DNA of 9,962 nt from the NCBI GenBank assembly GCA_035455185.1, contig DATIFQ010000391.1:1-9962 (forward strand), given 5' to 3'. Both the position numbers and the translations under genes were made by a program. This stretch comes from JAEHDI01 sp035455185. GTDB lineage: Bacteria > Acidobacteriota > Terriglobia > Bryobacterales > Bryobacteraceae. Below, in pieces: positions 1 to 5,150 of the stretch. Position 1 is the stretch's first letter. Each line of letters begins with the position of its first letter. The notes below the pieces were generated by a model. That model was not told the origin of the DNA. It saw nothing but the letters and a program-made list of their open reading frames with translations, and did not search any database.

Positions 1-1
1 G

Positions 2-544
2 GGCGGGGAAGTGTTCGCGAACATTCAGGGGCGCTGGCAGGACGTGGAGCCTGCGGGCGCGCGGTCCGTGGCCGAGCGGTATGCGGCGTACGATTCGACG
101 CGGGACGGCAAGTGCGCGGCGACGGTGAACCGCGTGGGGAGTGGCGAGATCGCGGCGATTTACGGCCCGGCGGGGTCGGTGTTCGCGGCGGCGCACACGC
201 CGGCGGCGCGGGAATTCCTCCGCGGCGTGGTGGCGCAGGTGTTCCGGCCGCGTGTGCGGCTGGAGGGTCCGCCAACGGTGGAGCTGTCGCTGAGGAGGAA
301 GGATGGAAAACTGCTGGTGCATCTCGGCAACTGCACCGGGATGCAAGTGGCGGGCGAGTACGCGGCGGTGGACTTCGTGCCGGCGGTGGGGCCGCTGGGC
401 CTGAGTATCGATCTGCCGGCGCAGCCGAAGCGGGTGACGCTCGAACCGGGCGGCCGCGAGCTGCGCGGCGATTGGCTCAACGGCGCGTGGACTGGCACGT
501 TGGACCGCCTGGAGATCCACTCGATCGTGGCTGTGGAGGTGTGA
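2..544 (+). CDS. C-terminal part of a large protein, probable glycoside hydrolase with trimerisation-like domain (5' end outside window)
   Basis: The frame is open at the left edge (Gly-Gly-Glu before the first GTG at 11), so this is the last ~180 residues of a longer protein and the GTG at 11 need not be its start. The visible part reads as an alpha/beta segment with a conserved-looking stretch NRVGSGEIAAIYGPAG, then a beta-rich tail with PPTVELSLRRKDGKLLVHLGN. That order resembles the glutamine-amidotransferase-like trimerisation domain and C-terminal beta-sandwich of bacterial beta-galactosidase/fucosidase-type glycoside hydrolases. No catalytic residues are in the window, so the enzyme class is inference. 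The stop TGA at 542-544 lies only 37 bp before the tRNA gene, and the tRNA -10 element begins just after it. No terminator is visible between them. Confidence 0.7.
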   Translation, partial: GGEVFANIQGRWQDVEPAGARSVAERYAAYDSTRDGKCAATVNRVGSGEIAAIYGPAGSVFAAAHTPAAREFLRGVVAQVFRPRVRLEGPPTVELSLRRKDGKLLVHLGNCTGMQVAGEYAAVDFVPAVGPLGLSIDLPAQPKRVTLEPGGRELRGDWLNGAWTGTLDRLEIHSIVAVEV

Positions 545-549
545 CGCTG

Positions 550-558
550 TGCTACAAT
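550..558 (+). promoter_or_regulatory. Extended -10 promoter element for the tRNA-Val gene
   Basis: TGC-TACAAT at 550-558 is an extended -10 (TGn plus a 5/6 match to TATAAT), 23 bp before the mature tRNA 5' end. No good -35 hexamer is seen at the expected place, inside the end of the upstream coding region. Extended -10 promoters can work without one. Confidence 0.5.
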
Positions 559-581
559 TGGTGGTCGTTACCCACCAAAAC

Positions 582-658
582 GGGCCCGTAGCTCAGTTGG
601 TTAGAGCGCTACCTTGACACGGTAGAGGTCACAGATTCGAGTTCTGTCGGGCCCACCA
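582..658 (+). tRNA. tRNA-Val (anticodon GAC)
   Basis: The full cloverleaf can be drawn by hand. The acceptor stem GGGCCCG (582-588) pairs with CGGGCCC (648-654), followed by discriminator A655 and an encoded CCA (656-658). The D arm is GCTC/GAGC (591-594, 604-607). The anticodon stem CTACC/GGTAG (609-613, 621-625) encloses loop TTGACAC with anticodon GAC at 616-618, which reads GUC and GUU valine codons. The T arm ACAGA/TCTGT (631-635, 643-647) encloses TTCGAGT. All stems are perfectly paired, so the gene looks functional. No T-rich terminator follows. Confidence 0.97.
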
Positions 659-802
659 CTTGACACCAAGAAGCTGCGACCCGCGTCTGCGTAAACTACG
701 CTTTGACTATTTTGAAGCGGATTCCTGAACAGTGGTTCCGCATCCCCCGGTGAGTCTGAGTGCATCCCGTCAGGGATTCTCTGGCCTCGGCGCGTGCCTC
801 AG

Positions 803-831
803 TTGTTATGTATGGACAAAGGGTATACACT
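803..831 (+). promoter_or_regulatory. Putative sigma70-like promoter of the toxin-antitoxin pair
   Basis: TTGTTA (803-808) and TACACT (826-831) are separated by 17 bp; each matches its consensus hexamer at 4 of 6 positions. An alternative -10 is TATACA at 824-829. Transcription would start near 838, just upstream of the first recognisable toxin codons. A toxin start codon should therefore lie at about 840-860, which is where none is found in the correct frame. Confidence 0.35.
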
Positions 832-839
832 TGAGATAG

Positions 840-1140
840 ATCCCCGGTGCAAACCTACCTGCTTTCGATTGGGATGACGGTAATAGTGCTCATATAGCCA
901 GGCATGGCGTCACGCGGGATGAGGCAGAGCAGGTCGTGCTGGGAGCGTCGCTGCCACTCTCGAACGGAGGAGCGGAGCGGTGAGGAACGGCACACTGAGC
1001 TGGGCGAAACAATCGATGGGCGATTGCTGCTGGTCGTCTGGACTTGGAGGCGCCGAAGGATTCGCGTGGTGACCGCGTTTCCTGCAAATCGGAAGTGGCG
1101 CACGATATGGAAACGCATCAAGGGGGAACACGATGCCTAA
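840..1140 (+). pseudogene. BrnT-like (DUF497-type) toxin gene, broken by frameshift and lacking a start codon
   Basis: Two overlapping reading frames together encode one BrnT-type ribonuclease toxin. Positions 864-980 give FDWDDGNSAHIARHG, then VTRDEAEQVVLGASLPLS, which is the typical BrnT N-terminus (F-x-W-D...N...K/R-HG-V...EA). This frame ends at TGA 981-983. The C-terminal half lies one base over, through 984-1140, with SGEERHTELGETIDGRLLLV and then WTWRRRRIRVVTAFPA, the typical BrnT beta-strand core. The switch is a +1 shift somewhere in 960-985, a region of repeated gga/gcg/cgg. The N-terminal frame runs from a TAG at 837 with no ATG, GTG or TTG; a GTG at 848 is in another frame. The gene overlaps the antitoxin start by 8 bp, as expected for such a pair. 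It is either a true pseudogene or carries assembly errors. Confidence 0.7.
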
Positions 1141-1465
1141 GACGAAGCTGGCGGACATGAAGAGCGAGGCGGAAGAGGCCCGCTGGTTTGAAGAAAACCA
1201 GGATCGGTTGCGGAAACTGTTTGAGCAGGCCGAGAAGGAAGGTGCACTGCGCATCCGTGGCAGGAGCGTCGGCATCACATTTTCGAAGAAGACAGAGGCC
1301 GTGCAGAAGCCGCCGTCGCAGAAGGTCATGCTACGAATCCCAACCGACGACGTTGACCGGGCGCGACGCCAGGCGGCCGGCAAAGGGATCGGCTACCAGA
1401 CCTACATCAAGATGCTTCTGCGAGCCGGACTGGACCGGGAGGAGAAAATCCGGCGCAGAGCGTAG
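1133..1465 (+). CDS. CopG/BrnA-like antitoxin of a type II toxin-antitoxin system
   Basis: This 110-residue protein begins MPKTKLADMKSEAEEARWFE, a form typical of CopG-family antitoxins that pair with BrnT/DUF497 toxins. The N-terminal half is charged and would be the toxin-binding part. The C-terminal half, about residues 66-102, contains QKVMLRIPTDDVDRARRQAA and GIGYQTYIKMLLRAGL, a ribbon-helix-helix DNA-binding module: a beta-strand VMLRIP followed by two helices around the G-x-x-YQTYIK turn. A good ribosome site (aaggggga, 1121-1128) precedes the ATG. The start overlaps the end of the broken toxin frame, so the two were translationally coupled. By family analogy it should repress its own promoter and neutralise the toxin. 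It is intact although its toxin is not. Confidence 0.82.
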   Translation: MPKTKLADMKSEAEEARWFEENQDRLRKLFEQAEKEGALRIRGRSVGITFSKKTEAVQKPPSQKVMLRIPTDDVDRARRQAAGKGIGYQTYIKMLLRAGLDREEKIRRRA

Positions 1466-1479
1466 GCCCTAGCGCCGGC

Positions 1480-1503
1480 GGGCCCTGCGGGACCTTGTTT
1501 TCT
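1480..1503 (+). terminator. Putative rho-independent terminator after the antitoxin gene
   Basis: GGGCCC-TGC-GGGACC forms a five-pair stem with one G-A mismatch and a three-base loop (1480-1494), followed by TTGTTTTCT. It lies 15 bp after the antitoxin stop and before a converging gene. The mismatch and broken T-tract keep confidence low. Confidence 0.4.
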
Positions 1504-1609
1504 ATGGCGCCTCTCAGGATTGCGTTGAAAGGAAGCTCCGGCAAAAGACACGGATTCTCACGTTATTGACAGACGTGCGACATAGGTGTTTCCGACAGCT
1601 CTCAAGGTG

Positions 1610-1882
1610 TCATTTCTCGTGATGAAGATGAAGTTGCTTTATTTCTTCCAACTTGCTTAATCTCACAATCTTGGCCCCAGAGCGGTAAATGGGAGGTAAG
1701 ATGCGCCGGGCCTCCTCCTTGCTCTCAACCTCCACAATGATCCAGCTCGTGTGTTCCCCGTCTAAGCATCCAAGATCCGCCTGCGTCAGGTAGTGGGAAC
1801 CTGTCGAGAGCAGGACTTGGGCAGCTCGCAAACATGCCACTGGTTCCGCCTCATGCGGCAATTCAATCAGAAATCTCGCCAT
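1610..1882 (-). CDS. Conserved hypothetical small protein (90 aa, possible alpha/beta ferredoxin-like fold)
   Basis: The product starts MARFLIELPHEAEPVACLRA and continues with GSHYLTQADLGCLDGEHTSW and IIVEVESKEEARRILPP. The pattern is beta-strand, helix, strand with the GC-DGEH turn, strand, helix (SKEEARRILPPIYR), strand (AKIVRL). It resembles small dimeric alpha/beta proteins, and I recall similar uncharacterised bacterial proteins, but no function is known to me. GSH near residues 27-29 and the C-DGEH segment are the most conserved-looking polar parts. The ATG at 1882 is preceded by an A/G-rich stretch (aaggggaaagg) ending about 13 bases upstream. It converges on the antitoxin gene, with 144 bp between the stops, and appears to be a single-gene unit. 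Confidence 0.72.
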   Translation of the reverse strand: MARFLIELPHEAEPVACLRAAQVLLSTGSHYLTQADLGCLDGEHTSWIIVEVESKEEARRILPPIYRSGAKIVRLSKLEEIKQLHLHHEK

Positions 1883-2236
1883 TGCACGAGCAGCCTTTCC
1901 CCTTCAGTCATCCCTCGGCTGTAGTTCCGACGTGCAACCATCCGGCCGGGAGGTACTCCGCCAGAATTTCCGTTTGGCTTCTTGCCGCCATCCATTGTAC
2001 ATGCATCCGGCTTGGTCGGAGCCGCATTCTTCATTCCCAACGTCCCCAGCGACTTCGACGGACCCACGGGCGGCAGCCGCGCCTCCTACGGGTAGTGGAA
2101 AACCAGGAAGTGCCTCATTTAAAGCTATTCCTTGGGACCGGCCCGGCGGCCGTTGGTAACCCGGCGAACCGGGCGCGGGGAACGAAAGCACCGCCGGAAA
2201 CCTTGGTTTCGACGACTCTGCTACCCTGGTCCCATC
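1883..2236. other. 354-bp stretch without a supported gene
   Basis: It lies between divergently transcribed genes, so it should carry both promoters. Open frames exist on both strands, but they are rich in Arg/Pro/Ala/Gly, lack good ribosome sites and resemble no family I know. On the minus strand a TACAAT lies about 110 bp upstream of the 1882 start, without a clear -35. On the plus strand an extended -10 precedes the DUF4342-like gene. No repeat or RNA structure was recognised. Confidence 0.5.
2219..2227 (+). promoter_or_regulatory. Possible extended -10 just upstream of the DUF4342-like gene
   Basis: TGC-TACCCT (2219-2227) has the same TGC spacer and TAC beginning as the tRNA promoter element at 550-558. 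It lies 9 bp before the ATG at 2237, so a transcript from it would have a leader of only a few bases. That fits the lack of a ribosome site before this ATG. TACCCT itself is a poor -10. Confidence 0.25.
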
Positions 2237-2536
2237 ATGGAGCAGATCCGCGTGGTCTACGAAGAAATGAAGGTCCTCGGGAAGGAACTGGTGGACAAGG
2301 TGGGCCAGTTGATCCACGCCGGGAACGTGCGCCGGATCATCGTCAAGGACGACAAGGGGAACACGTTCATGGAAATCCCCTTGACGCTGGCGACGGTGGG
2401 CGTGATCGCCGCGCCGGTCCTGGCGGGGCTGGGCGCAATCGCCGCGTTGATCGCCAACTTCACTCTTGGCGTGGAGAGGGTGAAGGAGGATACAACCGAA
2501 GTCGGGCCCAAAGACGCACAATCCGGCGACGCCTGA
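2237..2536 (+). CDS. DUF4342-like small membrane protein
   Basis: This 99-residue protein starts MEQIRVVYEEMKVLGKELVD. The N-terminal half holds the family pattern GKELVDKVGQLIHAGNVRRI followed by IIVKDDKGNTFMEIPL. A single hydrophobic segment, about residues 53-76 (TLATVGVIAAPVLAGLGAIA and on), follows, and the C-terminus is short and polar. This architecture of helical domain, IPLT and one glycine/alanine-rich membrane helix matches DUF4342 proteins, whose role is unknown. The frame is open upstream to 2132, but that extension (MGPARRPLVTRR...) is Arg-rich and unlike the family, so the ATG at 2237 is chosen. There is no clear Shine-Dalgarno sequence; the message may be nearly leaderless. 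It stands alone, with no co-directional neighbour. Confidence 0.8.
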   Translation: MEQIRVVYEEMKVLGKELVDKVGQLIHAGNVRRIIVKDDKGNTFMEIPLTLATVGVIAAPVLAGLGAIAALIANFTLGVERVKEDTTEVGPKDAQSGDA

Positions 2537-2559
2537 GCAGGAGGCAGAGCGCGTGCTCC

Positions 2560-2810
2560 GACTCCTGCGGGAAGGGCTGGGATCGAGCGGCGCTTGGTGC
2601 ACGTCCAGAAGGCGTCCTGAGCCCGGCGCACGAATTTGGAGTCTAAAAGCGGATCGCCTGGCACGCCAAACCCTGCACGGCCAAGCCTAGAAAGACCGGC
2701 CCAGAGTGACAAATCGCGGTCTCTTATTGCCTGAACGGGGGAGCAGGCCGATCTGATGGCGGAGCGCCAGATCCTCCAGTTGCTGTAACTCCTTGCCGGG
2801 ACAGTGTGTC
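2560..2810 (-). pseudogene. Relic of an integrase/transposase gene (DDE integrase family, N-terminal part only)
   Basis: On the minus strand, from about 2808 to 2690, the reading ELQQLEDLALRHQIGLL then RSGNKRPRF matches the conserved N-terminal region (LALRHQ-x-x-LxR...KRP) of integrase-catalytic-region transposases common in Solibacter-type genomes. The frame then meets TAG at 2687-2689 but continues in the same frame as AWPCRVWRARRSAF (to about 2648). This fits the family pattern FWAWL-RVW-DWRSAL, and the TAG sits where a Trp (TGG) is expected. A further echo (DAFWTCTKRRSIP) in another frame at about 2570-2610 would correspond to the FRLFWTWKSRR segment, implying a deletion between. The catalytic core is absent. 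No terminal inverted repeats were found. Extent is approximate. Confidence 0.6.
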
Positions 2811-2950
2811 CAGGAAGTGGCGACATGACGGCCGGCACTGGAGAGAGAAAGAAAGCAACGGAACTGGTATTTGCTGGGATTGACGGAAGTACAACGTGTC
2901 GACAACTAGCAGGTTGGATACATCGGCTGTTCACCTTTGGTGGAATCGGA

Positions 2951-3577
2951 CTAGAGTCCGGCGTTCATTTGCGGGAGGGGCGTTTCTGCCAGGGCGGCTA
3001 ATCGCTTCAGAGCCTCTGCGATTTGACGCAGAGTACTAGCGTGCCTCACTTGCACGTCACTGACTGAGCGAATGGCCAAAGTGTGTCGATTGAGCCGCTC
3101 CACGGCTGTGTTGGTCAACGCCCGCAAGGACGATTGCTCCTCCTGCTGCTGTTCAAGCCGGGTGGAGAGCGACTGGACTGAGCGTTCTAGGTTGTCCCGC
3201 AATTCCGCTTCGACTTCTTGCCGGAGCGCAGCACGGATCTTGCCGCTCTCACTGAGGATTAGCTCCTCGGCGACGGCGAAGTACTTTACCAAAGCGTCCA
3301 TCACGGTGCCTGCAAACTGGACCACTGCCCGCTCCTTCTCTGCGGATTTCACAAGTCGAGGAGTAAGCTTCTCAGCAAGCTCGGGACCTTCAGTCAGTTC
3401 ATCGTCACCGTTCTCGGCCGGAATTTCACTCGCACTGTAAGGGGATCCAAAGAGACCTGTCATGATCCGCTCCTCGATGGCCGTCTTCTTTGCCTCTAGA
3501 TCCCTGATATTTTGCTGGAGTCGGATCAGTTCGGGCAAGAGTGGTCTTAATTCAGATCTGGATTCGTCGTTCGGCAT
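2951..3577 (-). CDS. Coiled-coil protein of unknown function
   Basis: The 208-residue product starts MPNDESRSELRPLLPELIRL. Two long charged helical regions are visible: residues ~12-36 (LPELIRLQQNIRDLEAKKTA) and ~85-195, including SGKIRAALRQEVEAELRDNL and ERSVQSLSTRLEQQQEEQSS. Such a heptad-like pattern suggests a coiled coil. There is no membrane segment. The ATG at 3577 is chosen because GGAG lies five bases upstream. The frame stays open to 3781, and an upstream ATG at 3676 would add MSSALLVLTGC, a lipobox-like LTGC. That start has no ribosome site, lacks basic N-terminal residues and overlaps the PilZ gene by 53 bp. The gene lies 46 bp downstream of the PilZ gene, in the same direction, so the two probably form an operon. 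I do not recognise a family. Confidence 0.7.
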   Translation of the reverse strand: MPNDESRSELRPLLPELIRLQQNIRDLEAKKTAIEERIMTGLFGSPYSASEIPAENGDDELTEGPELAEKLTPRLVKSAEKERAVVQFAGTVMDALVKYFAVAEELILSESGKIRAALRQEVEAELRDNLERSVQSLSTRLEQQQEEQSSLRALTNTAVERLNRHTLAIRSVSDVQVRHASTLRQIAEALKRLAALAETPLPQMNAGL

Positions 3578-3623
3578 AGCGACTCCAATTACGGGCTTTT
3601 CCGCGCAGGGTGCGGACCCGGCG

Positions 3624-3992
3624 TCAAGAGCCCGTTCTAGAGAACAACCCGTGAGAACCAACAGTGCGGAACTCATGGTGCGTGATGGAGACCACAGTCG
3701 TTTTGGGCGCGTGACGGACCACACGCCCGAAGATGACGAGCTTAAGAGGGGTCCAGCCTCTAAGCCGGACCGGCCAGTCAATTGTCAGTTCGACCGAACG
3801 ACCAAGCGGCGGAGGACTCTCAATTGTGAAGGACACCCCGGTGCTGCGGATGTCGACGGTCCTGCCGAATCTGGGTACCCCAGTTTCTGATTTGCAGCGA
3901 ACTGCTCTCTCAATGTGGAATCGGGTCGAACCCCGGCGCTCTTTGAAAGCGCCTGCTGTCTCGGTGCCGGGCAAAACCTCAGCGGCTGACAT
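3624..3992 (-). CDS. PilZ domain protein, probable cyclic-di-GMP effector
   Basis: This 122-residue protein has the PilZ order: the arginine motif RRGSTRF (R20-x-x-x-R24), then six or so beta-strands. The second motif, usually [D/N]-x-S-x-x-G, here reads D47-I-R49-S-T-G52, so the usual serine is Arg while Asp and Gly are kept. The rest (GVSFTIESPPPLGRSVELTI, LKLVIFGRVVRHA) fits the PilZ barrel, which binds cyclic-di-GMP through these motifs. It is a stand-alone domain acting in the cytoplasm, probably through a partner; the co-directional coiled-coil gene 46 bp downstream is the obvious candidate. The ATG at 3992 has a strong GGAGGAGG four bases upstream. The promoter at 4102-4132 leaves a leader of about 100 nt. 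The Arg substitution may alter affinity, so ligand binding is not certain. Confidence 0.82.
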   Translation of the reverse strand: MSAAEVLPGTETAGAFKERRGSTRFHIERAVRCKSETGVPRFGRTVDIRSTGVSFTIESPPPLGRSVELTIDWPVRLRGWTPLKLVIFGRVVRHAPKTTVVSITHHEFRTVGSHGLFSRTGS

Positions 3993-4347
3993 GGAACCTC
4001 CTCCGCAGCACTATGCTGCTCGCATCCTCCATCCGTATGCCGATCTCAGTCGCCAACTCACGGCAGAGGCTACGCTCGCTTGTCTAGGGGGGAGGTTGGC
4101 CATTATATGCTCAAACTGATATCAGAAGTCAATGGCTTGTTGCGATTCAAGTGTAATGAGTGCCCGGATTGGGCAGCCGTGAAACGGTGCGGACGTGGCG
4201 GATGGGCTCCGGCGGGCAGCCTTCAAACGGCGCACTCCGTGCCTCATGGACGCCGCTGCGGGGCAAGGCGGAGACGGCTGACCTGCTGAGGCTGTCGGTC
4301 CTTCGTCTCCACGGGCGTTTTCCGTGCGGACTCAGGCAACCAGCTCA
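3993..4347. other. 355-bp intergenic stretch with the PilZ promoter
   Basis: It lies between the 3' end of the sortase operon and the 5' end of the PilZ gene, both on the minus strand. The part near 4102-4132 holds the PilZ promoter, with about 100 nt of leader below it. Open frames here on either strand are Arg/Gly/Ala-rich shadows without ribosome sites. I see no convincing terminator for the sortase operon, no RNA gene and no repeat beyond the palindrome noted separately. Confidence 0.55.
4102..4132 (-). promoter_or_regulatory. Sigma70-like promoter of the PilZ/coiled-coil operon with palindrome in spacer
   Basis: On the minus strand TTGACT (4132-4127) and a perfect TATAAT (4107-4102) are separated by 19 bp. 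Shifting the -35 one base gives TGACTT with 18 bp. The 10-bp perfect palindrome CTGATATCAG (4116-4125) sits wholly within the spacer, where a bound repressor or activator could act on RNA polymerase. The long spacer is typical of promoters that need help or DNA distortion, but that is inference. Confidence 0.6.
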
Positions 4348-4524
4348 TCACTTCGACGGTATCGTTCGGGCGAGCGAGGAAAGGCCCTCGGCGGCTTTGA
4401 TGGCCAGGACGAAGAGGCCGGCGGCGGCCAAAACCCGACGCTCCAGCGTCGGTTTCGAGAGTCCGTAGCTCACCAGCATGCCGCCGATGCCCCAATAGAT
4501 AGGATTGGTCGTGGAAAATTTCAT
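4348..4524 (-). CDS. Small membrane protein (58 aa) downstream of the sortase
   Basis: A short gene with product MKFSTTNPIYWGIGGMLVSY, then GLSKPTLERRVLAAAGLFVL and AIKAAEGLSSLARTIPSK. Two hydrophobic stretches (about residues 9-22 and 31-44) separated by a basic turn (KPTLERR) suggest a hairpin of two membrane or membrane-adjacent helices. The ATG at 4524 lies 11 bp after the sortase stop, with GAGG overlapping that stop as a ribosome site, so it should be translated from the sortase message. A, L and G content and codon use match its neighbours, not random sequence. No family is recognised. By position it may help the sortase or its substrate in the membrane. Confidence 0.68.
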   Translation of the reverse strand: MKFSTTNPIYWGIGGMLVSYGLSKPTLERRVLAAAGLFVLAIKAAEGLSSLARTIPSK

Positions 4525-4535
4525 TACTTATTGCC

Positions 4536-5150
4536 TCACGGGGACACGCGCCGGCTGGGGCTGGGTCTCGCTTGGTTCCGCGTCATGGTTTCGTTCCGCG
4601 CAATGCGGCGAGCTTGCACCACAAACCGTTCCGGAGCATTTCCCACGTAGCTGAAAGGAAAACAGGTCACGAGGGTCAACACGTCCTCGCGGGCCGGCTG
4701 AATCCAATCGGTCCGCCACGGCGCGACGACCTTCGTTGTCTCGACCCTATACGTCTCTGTGATATCGTGCGTAACGAGTCTCACCATATCGCCGGTTCTC
4801 AGGAGGCGAAGGTTGCGGAAGAACGTGTCGCGGTGAGCTGCGAGCGCAATGCGCTCGCCGGTCTCACCGGGGTACGCGGTGCCGGGCACGTGGCCGACGC
4901 CGCGGCGAAGCGTCCTGTCTTCGACGCCATCGAAAATCACAGCTGAGACGCCGACACGGGGAATTTCGATTCTTCCGAGCGGACCGCGCCGGGGCGATGC
5001 GGCGCCGGACGGAGCCGGCATGGAATCGGCTCCGCGGTAGCGCCACTGAAACCACGCTCGCTCCGACACGGTCCACAATAAAGTGGCCAGGCACGCCAGC
5101 CCGGCCACGTACAGGACGACCTCAAGCCGCCGCAGGAGTTGATCACGCAT
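4536..5150 (-). CDS. Class D-like sortase (cysteine transpeptidase)
   Basis: This 204-residue protein has an N-terminal membrane helix (about residues 9-27, RLEVVLYVAGLACLATLLW) and a sortase domain from about residue 58. The catalytic His is H106 in LAAHRDTFF, the Cys is C163 in LTLVTCFPF (TLxTC motif) and the Arg is R175 in APERFVVQA. The beta-strands GRIEIPRVGVSAVIFDG and GVGHVPGTAYPGETG are typical. Sortases cleave a C-terminal LPxT signal after Thr and transfer the protein to an amino group at the cell surface; class D enzymes favour LPNTA-like signals, in line with the LPATA protein encoded just upstream. ATG 5150 overlaps the substrate stop (ATGCGTGA, 8 bp), so translation is coupled. 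A 30-residue polar tail follows the catalytic Arg. Confidence 0.92.
   Translation of the reverse strand: MRDQLLRRLEVVLYVAGLACLATLLWTVSERAWFQWRYRGADSMPAPSGAASPRRGPLGRIEIPRVGVSAVIFDGVEDRTLRRGVGHVPGTAYPGETGERIALAAHRDTFFRNLRLLRTGDMVRLVTHDITETYRVETTKVVAPWRTDWIQPAREDVLTLVTCFPFSYVGNAPERFVVQARRIARNETMTRNQARPSPSRRVSP

Noticed and set aside
764..777. Hairpin ATCCC-GTCA-GGGAT as a terminator for the tRNA transcript.
   Set aside because: Short stem, no T-tract after it, and more than 100 bp from the tRNA.
910..1383. 157-aa minus-strand open frame opposite the toxin-antitoxin genes.
   Set aside because: Composition (Ser, Arg, Pro, Phe) is that of an antisense shadow of the antitoxin gene.
2501..2510. 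GTCGGGCCCA repeats the 3' part of the tRNA-Val gene (646-655 vs 2501-2510), as an attL/attR pair of an integrated element would.
   Set aside because: Only 10 bp match, the copy lies inside the DUF4342-like coding region, no integrase flanks the tRNA, and GC-rich 10-mers recur by chance.
1834..2646. Long open frames on both strands (270 aa plus, 232 aa minus) through the intergenic region and the DUF4342-like gene.
   Set aside because: Arg/Pro-rich, no ribosome sites, no family resemblance, and they overlap a gene with clear family signature.
2947..2960. CGGACT-AG-AGTCCG palindrome over the stop codon of the coiled-coil gene, as a terminator.
   Set aside because: The loop would be only two bases and no T-run follows on the minus strand; left as a curiosity.
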